A stretch of 64,000 nucleotides of DNA from contig DASVNH010000224.1 in assembly GCA_036383955.1 (NCBI GenBank), positions 3,348 through 67,347 on the forward strand. Direction: 5' to 3'. Both the position numbers and the translations under genes were made by a program. Every line of letters starts with the position of its first letter. The first letter of the stretch is position 1. The notes below the pieces were generated by a model that saw only the letters and a list, made by a program, of their open reading frames with translations, was not told the DNA's origin and made no database searches. Below are positions 24,829 through 32,500 of this stretch, in pieces. Source of the DNA: JACQFK01 sp036383955 (GTDB lineage Bacteria > Planctomycetota > MHYJ01 > JACPRB01).

Positions 24829-25005
24829 GATTCTAAACGCGAAAAACAATGCGCAAATAGCGTTTGAAACGCCCAAAAGCGATGATTTCGCCCAGAAATT
24901 AGGACAAATTAGGACAAGGCGGTACCTCAGGATCCCGGCTGTTTTGGCCTTAGGTTCCCCTACCCCCCCAAAAAAATGCCCCCAGTGAAACCCAAAAGCA
25001 TTAAA
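24829..25005. other. Left end of putative island
   Basis: AT-richer than the flank. It contains TGCGCAAAT (24850-24858) and ATTAGGACAAATTAGGACAA (24898-24917); both motifs recur near the right end at 51163-51171 and 51316-51335. No gene is seen. Confidence 0.5.
24898..24917 (+). repeat. Candidate integrase arm-type site (left)
   Basis: A tandem of ATTAGGACAA units. It matches 18 of 20 positions with 51316-51335 in the same orientation. Both copies lie inside the segment bounded by the tRNA-Phe repeats. Confidence 0.5.
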
Positions 25006-26178
25006 CTACGTGGTGCCAAGAACCCTGGGGTTACGAGTCGGCTTGAGGTTCTTCCGACTCAATTTCTTTCCATCCAACTCCCATTCCGGAGGTTTCACGG
25101 CAACTTCCTCGATTTGAATCTCTGCCTTATCCATGTCCTTGAATAACTCGGTGAAGTTATCAATTACGGATTTCCGCATCATGACTTCCCCAAACTGCAA
25201 GGTCGCTCTTTGCACCATTGCAGGGTCTTCAAACTTTGCGTAGGGATCGGTGGTTTCAGCCCATCGATAAATTGGGTACGAAGGCGGGCATTCTTGGGGG
25301 CCGCAAGGAGGCTGCCACCTGCCGGGGCTTGTGCTCCTAAGCTTACCCTCGCGCACTCCTGGCGAGAAAAGTCGATTGTACTTAGCCTCGTGGTAATACC
25401 TCCCTGCCATAGGTAGTCCGGAATCAACAAATCTGGGAGGACTAAGCCGGTAAGTCTTTGTATCCGGATAATCCATATCCGCCAACTCGCCCTTGTAGAT
25501 TGGATCCAACTCCCTTGCAATCTTGAAGATGTCGCGAAAGAGCTGAACATTCTGCTGATGAAACGGCTCATCCCAGACCGTATGCTGCACGTCTCCACGA
25601 ACTCTTTGAACCATGGTGAATGTCTGAGTCCACAAAGCAATACCGGCCCCAGTGTTAAAGGCTCCTGCGACAAGTCCATTCGAGAATCCCTGTGCTTGCC
25701 GAATGAAATCCTGCAATTCATCCATTTGGTTGATTACCCGAGGTAAGTCTCTTCTGAATGTCTCTTCGTTCACCATCAATGGGCGTAGGATATTGCTTTT
25801 GGTGCCGATGGAAATCATTGCCGACTTGACCCGATCGTAGCTCAACTGCCCTTTTATTCTCGCCTCAAGAAGGTCAATAGCCTTAAACAGCTCACCGATT
25901 TGAGTAAGAATTGCAGTTACTCGCTGTTCGACGGCCTCAAGAGCACCTAAGGCCTTACTAAGAGCGGTGGGGATAGCATCGTTAGGACGACCAACGAGGT
26001 TATATCCCATGACCACAATCTGAGCGATAGCAATGATCTCAGCAAAGAAGTTCACGGACGGCGGGCTATTACCGTCACTAAGCCGAGCAAGGCTTTGCTG
26101 CGCCTCGGACATTTCTGGAATTACCCGACCTTCTTGATGATGCTTGTGACTCACCTTGCCGCGGGCTTTAACGCTCAC
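25006..26178 (-). CDS. Unknown protein, low-GC island gene
   Basis: A 390-residue protein from the GTG at 26176-26178, chosen for its GGAG ribosome site; the frame runs further up but only to a TTG. Residues ~40-60 (NFFAEIIAIAQIVVMGYNLVG) are hydrophobic. A helical region with heptads follows (EAVEQRVTAILTQIGELFKAIDLLEARIK). The second half is globular, with a Pro/Cys-rich patch (WQPPCGPQECPPSYPIYRW). GC is much lower than in the flank, consistent with transfer. The amphipathic helical N-terminus followed by a compact C-terminus would suit a pore-forming or contact-dependent toxin, but no family is recognised. Confidence 0.7.
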   Translation of the reverse strand: MSVKARGKVSHKHHQEGRVIPEMSEAQQSLARLSDGNSPPSVNFFAEIIAIAQIVVMGYNLVGRPNDAIPTALSKALGALEAVEQRVTAILTQIGELFKAIDLLEARIKGQLSYDRVKSAMISIGTKSNILRPLMVNEETFRRDLPRVINQMDELQDFIRQAQGFSNGLVAGAFNTGAGIALWTQTFTMVQRVRGDVQHTVWDEPFHQQNVQLFRDIFKIARELDPIYKGELADMDYPDTKTYRLSPPRFVDSGLPMAGRYYHEAKYNRLFSPGVREGKLRSTSPGRWQPPCGPQECPPSYPIYRWAETTDPYAKFEDPAMVQRATLQFGEVMMRKSVIDNFTELFKDMDKAEIQIEEVAVKPPEWELDGKKLSRKNLKPTRNPRVLGTT

Positions 26179-26287
26179 GTTATCTCCATAAAAAGATATT
26201 ACGACCGTACCAACTATTATGAACAATCAAGAGTTTCCACGTCTAAGTCAAGCAATTACACTCTTCCGCTTCAGTACACCCGGTAAG

Positions 26288-26665
26288 GATTTCGACGAGA
26301 CGGCCCCCGACGCGATGACGGAGAAAATCTCCACCTACTTCGGAAAAGGCAAGCCGACCCGCTGCCTTTACCAGTACGACTTCGGCGGCGGCTGGGAACT
26401 CGACCCCATCTTGGAGGACGTCGTATCTCGGCCCGACAAACTCGGCCGACAGCTCCTGGAAGGGGCCCGGGCTTTTCCCCCTGACGACTGAGGCGGCATC
26501 GGCGGCTACGAGGAGTGCATCGACGTCGCTCTGGGGCACCGCAAGGACCCGGAATGCCTTAAGTGGCTCGACGGCTGGGAGCTGTCGTTCAATCTTCGGC
26601 AAGTCGAGAGGCTCTATTATCAGGCTAAGCTCTTCCTACAAGCGCATTACGAAGAGTATCTTTGA
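26288..26665 (+). pseudogene. Remnant of a pRiA4b ORF-3-like protein with in-frame TGA
   Basis: The frame encodes CLYQYDFGGGWELDPILEDV..ARAFPPDD, then TGA (26489-26491), then GGIGGYEECIDVALGHRKDP and a further 40 residues to a TGA at 26663. The whole matches the plasmid pRiA4b ORF-3-like family, in which the block normally reads ACPPEDCGGxxGYEE. The stop sits exactly at the conserved Cys, the other Cys is changed to Phe, and the N-terminal third is missing. It is most likely a decaying fragment. GC is higher than in the surrounding low-GC genes. Confidence 0.75.
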
Positions 26666-26919
26666 GCTCGCTGACGGGGGCGTGCGGCCGCTCGACTCCC
26701 AGCACCTTCGGATATCGACATTTCCGACAATTAACGCTGCAGCTCCCTCCCGAAAGCCAAACTTAGGTCCGGAAGGTGAGCGCGGTCCCCTTGGGTGGGC
26801 GCGGCTTGCCCTGAGACGCCCACCGGCGAGATCCCCGAGGGCGTAGACAAACACCGCGACGGGGAGATGATTTCGCATGGCGACTTCGTCGGCGCTGCGG
26901 AAGTCTGTATAATGCTGCT
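26666..26919. other. Intergenic, no gene seen apart from a -10 element
   Basis: 254 bases without a credible open frame. A perfect TATAAT at 26908-26913 lies six bases before the GTG at 26920, so the transcript for the next gene should be leaderless. Confidence 0.5.
26908..26913 (+). promoter_or_regulatory. -10 element (TATAAT), leaderless arrangement
   Basis: TATAAT followed by six bases and the GTG start of the next gene. No good -35 is seen (TTCGTC at the 17-base position). Confidence 0.5.
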
Positions 26920-28032
26920 GTGACCATCGCCAGCTTGTTCGTTCACACTATGCTTCTGGCGTGCTCGCTCCAGGCGGTGGATCTGGAAGCCGCAGAGGCT
27001 TTTCGGCCGTTCTGGAAGCCACTCAAGTTAGAAGCGAAGGAGCTGTCGGCGCGGGATATCCTGGCAAAGATTCAGCAGGAGAGCGGGGAAACTATCGACT
27101 TGCCTGACAAAGGATGGGCTCCCAAATCCATTTCCTTGAATCTGCGGGAGGCTACATTCTGGCAGGCAGTGGACGAAGTCTGTCGCTTGGATGGCAACTT
27201 GCGCCACCCTTTGAGTTCCGAGTCCTCGGGCATGGTTGCCGCCCCTTGGCGAGCAAATCCAACCTTCTTTCTCGGGCCGTTTCGCTTCACGATAGAGGAC
27301 GTGGCTCGCGTACGTGAATTCCGATATCCAGACCGCTCGGACTATACGGAAGTAACGCTTCTTGTTCAGTGGACTAGCAGCTTCACCCCCGCACTTGATC
27401 CGTGGCCCAACCCTGGCCGTATCGAAGTTGTCAGCGCGGTAGACGAAGGTGGACGTTCCTTGCTCCCACAGGTGGACGCTGGAGGCACCTTCCTCCGGTC
27501 GCCGGACGGGACGTCCCAGAGGTCTTCCCGGTGGATCCTCCGGCTCCAACCTGTCGGCAAAACCGTAAAGGCTATTGGCCGACTCGATCTCACATGGAAA
27601 ACTGTGCGACCCGATTCGATCACCCCAATCAACTTCGATAACCCGATGGGCTCAGAAGGTATGACGCGTCGAGTGGGACCTTTTACGCTAACCCTTGAGA
27701 GGTGCGCGCGGGACCCCAGAGGAGGCGCAGGACTTGAGACCACACTCGTTCTTCGAATTGATAAGTCCGAAGTGACACCAGAGCTCGGCCGTGACTTGCT
27801 GGAGGTGCCACTTGACCGCCGCGTTCTGAACTGGGTCAAGGTGGACGGAGTGTCCCGCCATAGGCCGTTCAGATCCGTCGTGGATCCTAAAGATCCAAAC
27901 AAGGCCATTTTCAAAACCTACCTTTCCGAACAAGTACCGCGCACAATCAGTATTCACGTGGCTACAGGGATATCCTCCCTTTCGGTTCCCCTCCGATTTA
28001 ACGGGATCCGCTTGCCCGAGGACGGCCGATGA
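26920..28032 (+). CDS. Secreted protein with secretin N0/STN-like segment
   Basis: A 370-residue protein starting at a GTG directly after a TATAAT -10. The first ~20 residues (TIASLFVHTMLLACSLQAVD) are a signal sequence. LEAKELSARDILAKIQQESGETIDLPDK...ISLNLREATFWQAVDEVC has the pattern of secretin/TonB-receptor short N-terminal domains. The rest is beta-rich without a recognised family. It overlaps the next gene (ATGA), which is a paralogue sharing the GPFR-x-x-I-x-x module. Both are in the low-GC part of the island. A role at the cell envelope is likely; the exact function is unknown. Confidence 0.7.
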   Translation: MTIASLFVHTMLLACSLQAVDLEAAEAFRPFWKPLKLEAKELSARDILAKIQQESGETIDLPDKGWAPKSISLNLREATFWQAVDEVCRLDGNLRHPLSSESSGMVAAPWRANPTFFLGPFRFTIEDVARVREFRYPDRSDYTEVTLLVQWTSSFTPALDPWPNPGRIEVVSAVDEGGRSLLPQVDAGGTFLRSPDGTSQRSSRWILRLQPVGKTVKAIGRLDLTWKTVRPDSITPINFDNPMGSEGMTRRVGPFTLTLERCARDPRGGAGLETTLVLRIDKSEVTPELGRDLLEVPLDRRVLNWVKVDGVSRHRPFRSVVDPKDPNKAIFKTYLSEQVPRTISIHVATGISSLSVPLRFNGIRLPEDGR

Positions 28033-29294
28033 GCCTGCTGCTGTCCGTATTGGTAGCGGTTTCGTTTCCCCAGGAGGTCAATGTAGACCTCTTGGTTGAG
28101 CGCCTCGGTCACGAGGATCCCGATGCTCGCGATAAGGCAGAGAAGCGGTTACTCGAGATCGGGGAGACTGCGCGCCAAGGAGTCTTGCTGGCTTCATATT
28201 CGTCGAATGTCGAACTTCGCACTCGTGCAAGTCGGATTCTCGCCGCATGGGACCTCGTCGCGGTCCGTGAACGTTCCTTGGGGCCCGCTTGGAAGGTTAC
28301 TTTGGCCGAAGGGGAATATGGTTTGGGAGACCTCCAGCGTGTGCTCACGGCTTTTGTCCCAGTTCCATTGGAGATGCCCGCAACTCTCGTTAACTCCCGC
28401 GTTCGGCTCGGTAAGGCAGATGGGACTCCTGTCTGGCGCTTTCTCGATCAGCTTTGCGAAGCACATGGAGGCCTAGCCATCCCGCTGGACCGACCCCAAA
28501 GTGCCTTTTCGCTTGTGGCCGGCAAGCCTTCCCGCGCACCGACCTGCTACGCGGGCCCCTTCCGCATATGGATCGATAAACTCACATTGGAAGCACGGCA
28601 TCCTTACGGACAGGAGTGGAAAGGCGCCCGGATGGTACTCGCTGTCGCTTGGCAGCCAAACGTCCACCCCATTGGGCGCGACTACCTGAGCGATGACTTC
28701 GATTTCAAGATCACGGAAATCACCGACGAAAAGGGCGCTTTGATCAAGGACCAACCCACGAGCGACCCGGAAGGTGAGGGATTCACGCATGATCGCACGT
28801 GGGAGAGCTGCTGGAGAAGGTCACAGGACTTTGCCTATCCCAAGGCAGAGGTGCGCCGATTGGGCCGGATTAAGGGTAATATAAAGCTGGCTTTCCCCTC
28901 CACAGTCCGAATGGTGGAATTCTCGAATCCGTCGATAGCGGTTGGCAAGAAGAAAACCTTTGGCTCTAGTACGGTCGCATTGTCGTCCTACCAAAGGACG
29001 GAAGCAGGCGTTCTAGTAGAGCTACAATTCTCTCGCTCAGAGGATAAGGAGAAAGGGATCGGTCTGCTTTCTCGGTGGTCCAACTCTTCCATCAAGCTGC
29101 GAGGAAAGGACGGCTCTGCGGCCGTCCTCGAAGTTCGATCGAGATTTACCTCATCCGGATCCGGCAACGAAGGTGCGCGGGTATCAGGTTTTTTCCCGCT
29201 CAAAGCTGAAGTGGAAAGTCTGAGCTTCCCATTTGTTGAAGATCATTTTGAACATGAGATTCCATTTGAGTTTACTGACGTGGAACTGCCCTGA
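28029..29294 (+). CDS. Secreted HEAT-like/STN-like protein, paralogue of the previous gene
   Basis: A 421-residue protein starting four bases inside the previous gene. Signal peptide: SLLLSVLVAVSFPQE. One HEAT-like repeat follows (RLGHEDPDARDKAEKRLLEIG). Then comes the same STN-like pattern as its neighbour (YGLGDLQRVLTAF...NSRVRLGKADGTPVWRFLDQLC), followed by a beta-rich domain with AGPFRIWIDKLTLE, which matches GPFRFTIEDV of the first protein. This looks like tandem duplication and divergence. It has no catalytic motif. It converges on the RHS gene. Confidence 0.7.
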   Translation: MSLLLSVLVAVSFPQEVNVDLLVERLGHEDPDARDKAEKRLLEIGETARQGVLLASYSSNVELRTRASRILAAWDLVAVRERSLGPAWKVTLAEGEYGLGDLQRVLTAFVPVPLEMPATLVNSRVRLGKADGTPVWRFLDQLCEAHGGLAIPLDRPQSAFSLVAGKPSRAPTCYAGPFRIWIDKLTLEARHPYGQEWKGARMVLAVAWQPNVHPIGRDYLSDDFDFKITEITDEKGALIKDQPTSDPEGEGFTHDRTWESCWRRSQDFAYPKAEVRRLGRIKGNIKLAFPSTVRMVEFSNPSIAVGKKKTFGSSTVALSSYQRTEAGVLVELQFSRSEDKEKGIGLLSRWSNSSIKLRGKDGSAAVLEVRSRFTSSGSGNEGARVSGFFPLKAEVESLSFPFVEDHFEHEIPFEFTDVELP

Positions 29295-29531
29295 ACTGCG
29301 CTGCGTGCCGACCTAACGCTTTGGATTATTAGGCCATCGCCCCTCCAGCCGCAGTGGTATTAACATTCTGTCGCTCTCCGGGGGCGCCGCTGCCGCTACC
29401 TCCGGCCCTTATGCCCTGCGGGCACCAGCAGGCCCGGAGGCTCACCTCACCGCTCCCCTCACAAGGCGTGGAAGCGACACTGAAATCAAGTGAGTTCCTG
29501 TCGCACCTTGCGGGTTTCAAGCTGCGCCCCT
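29295..29531. other. Intergenic, no gene seen
   Basis: The space between two convergent genes, where an immunity gene for the RHS protein might have been expected on the minus strand. No open frame with a start, ribosome site and plausible composition is visible. Confidence 0.5.
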
Positions 29532-32500
29532 CTAAGGACTGGTATAGGTGCCGTTCGCTTCGTGACCACATACACCCCCATTTGAATCCTTGCCTCCAAT
29601 TCCAACACTTACCTGGATCAGTGGCGGACCAAGGGGGGCCTGGGCTCGTGGAGCCCAAGTGGAGCCACGTTCTGTGGGAAGACTAGCCTTCAACGGTTGT
29701 TTCTGAGCTTGTTGGCGGACATTCTCCTCAGCCGATTTCATTGTATCATTATTCTTTAGCGGGTCATAATACCCAGTCACCACTGGGCTTGGGAACATCG
29801 TCCTCCATTCCGGGTCCTCGAATGTCTCCCTCATTATTGGGAGTTTCCCAATCTTTCCCAAACCGTCAATTGGTTCGCGTAACTGGCTAATGTCCTGCTT
29901 TCCAGGGCGTTTGGCTCCTGGCTTCCCATCCAACCACCGCTTATACTCGGCCTCCGAGTATGCTGGATCGGCCTGGTCGGGAACCAGAGTTGTAATTTCG
30001 ATCTTGAACGTTACGACAAGATCCATATATGCCTCACCGGTGATTTCGGTTGTGCAGCGATACTTGATCTTAAACCGGACGCCGGCGCTGAATCCAACCT
30101 GAGGCCACTTCTCCGCTCCGTCCAGATGCCATCCAAACGTTACGGCAGGCGACCCCTGCGGAGGCATTACAATTTCAACCTCGCACAGGCCCTCAGGATC
30201 AAGACTGCCGGTAGGCCTTGCCCCGACATACTCATAGAGATTATAGCCATCATGATAACCAATCGGATCCCTCTGAAGCCAACGTCCGAGCGTCGGGTGG
30301 TACTCGCGATTTCGTACCTGATAAGTCTTGGTAGCCCCCTGCCTATACCCCCCCATGAACAGCTCGTTACCCGTATTATCCTTAGTAGCAACTGCCCACG
30401 CCGAAGTCCAGCGAGAGAATTGGCCATAGGCGTCGTACAGGTAGCGTATGTAAGTTGTGCCGCTAGTTTCCACAAGGCTGGTTACATTGTAATTAGCATC
30501 CTGCGTGTAGTAAATCCTTCGGTCGGTACCGTCGACGCAGTCTCCATCGCCGTCTTTGTTTTCGTCTCGCAGTACGACAGCATCAATATAACGTAGATCC
30601 CAAATGTACTGACACTTTGGAACGGTAGCCACAGTCGTCGTTGACGATGTATTGAGCAGCTCCCGCTCCTCAACCACCTGCCACTCACTCGTGTAGTAGT
30701 AATCCACCCGATTCACGGGAGATCCGCCAGCACTGGTAACTTCCCTTAGCTTTACAATGCGGCGGTGGAGGCCGTCGTACTTGTACCACTCTGTAATTGA
30801 TGTACCTAAAGGAGAGGTGTCATTCTGAACCATGCGATTCCAGGCATCATACACGTAAAGCCGCAAATCGGAGGATACCGCGGCGCCTGGGGGAGCGGCC
30901 GCGATTACGTTACCGTTTTGATCCAATTGGCAATCGGCTCCGCCTGATCCGGCAGTTAAGTTAATTACAGTTGTCTCATTTGCTTTTGTATGATCGCGCG
31001 TCTCATCACGGGTGGTTGTTCCGGCGGTAGTTTGCACCAGTTGCTTCCAGTTGCCTGACCCTTCTAGGGTCCACGTTTCCTGAAAGCCAGGGGTACCGCT
31101 TATATCCGTTCGCCCAGCGTTTAGATCTCCACGCTTGTCCGTTGTTAGGCGATCCAGACCGTCCATTACGAAGTACTGATCCTTACCTAGCCCGTTCGCG
31201 GTCAGGTTGTCTCGAAAGGTACGGTTGGACGTGCGATCATAGCCATACTGATACTGGTCCTTAATAGCCGCAGAATCGGTTTGCCACTTGTGGTCGATGA
31301 TTCTGCCGAACCTGTCCCAGCCAGTGGGGCTCCCCGTCCCTGTTCCATAGTCCAGGTTGAGCCCTCCCGTTACTTGAGGATGGGCGACTTTAACGATTCT
31401 TCCTAAGCCAAGGTAGGTGTACTGGGCGAACTTAGTTGTACCGGAGGCGTCATGAGCAAGGTTGTCGGGGCGTGAAAGCCTATCTCCTACTGTCCCAGAG
31501 GAAGGGTAATTCATGTACACCACGCGTCCGTTCGGGTACGACATCGAGGTTAACCGGATGTACTTTGCCTCTCCGCTTACGGCCCCGTCTGAAAAACTCT
31601 TGGTGTAGCCGGGGGCGCCCGTCGCAGTTCCCTCGTGCCCCTCAGTACGCCCGGTTTCCTGTCTCCACCCATCGTAGCTGAATCGAATCTCATTGAGAAG
31701 CGTACCGCCTGAAGTAGCACTGTAACTTCCAACTGTCACTCTTCGGGAGAGATCATCGTAGCCATACTCAATGCGCCTAATTGCCCCGTCAATGCCGGAG
31801 CCAAGCGTGCTGGCTTGGTCGGTCGAGAAGCGGCCAACAGTGTCATACGTGTAGGTGTGCGTCGTCGTATCCTGCTGCTTCTTCGTCAGCTTACGGCTAG
31901 CGTACTCGTAGGTGTATTCAATACGGTCATACGTTGCATCTGTGCCATTAGCAAACTTCGCGCCGGCAGAGCCGCCCGCATTGAACGTGTCGTCACTGTC
32001 GGGATAGATTTCTCCAACCAAGATATCGTTGCGCCAGACCGCCGGAGAGGCAAGATTCGCGTCCGTACCGTACCCGTACGTCGTAATCTGATCCTCTACG
32101 GTGCCCCCCTTTGGATTCTTCACCTTGATCTGAGAAAGCCTACCCGCGCTATCGTAGACGTGTTCGGTCGTACGATCCGAATCATACTCGGCGTTTCCCA
32201 CGCTGCCATCAACGTAGTTACCGACGCTCTTCGTTGCCCTGGCAAGCATGTCAAAGGTGACTTCTGTAACCCGAGCCTTGTTGTCTAATCTGCGATATGG
32301 TCGGCCTGCTGAGTCAAACTGAGTCTTTGCTACAAGGATGTTGTCGCTACTGTTCGGTTCAGGAGGTGTACTTGGCCTGGTAAACGTGGTATCCCCATTG
32401 TTGCCGTAATTGGCCTGATAAGTTTGGCGCCCCGCAATATCGAACCATGCCGCATAAAACGTCCTGCGTGAATCCCCCACCGCCCAGCTTACCGAGAGAT

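Noticed and set aside
29295..29658. Immunity gene for the RHS C-terminal region
   Set aside because: The small minus-strand frame overlaps the RHS end, has no ribosome site and a non-coding-like composition.
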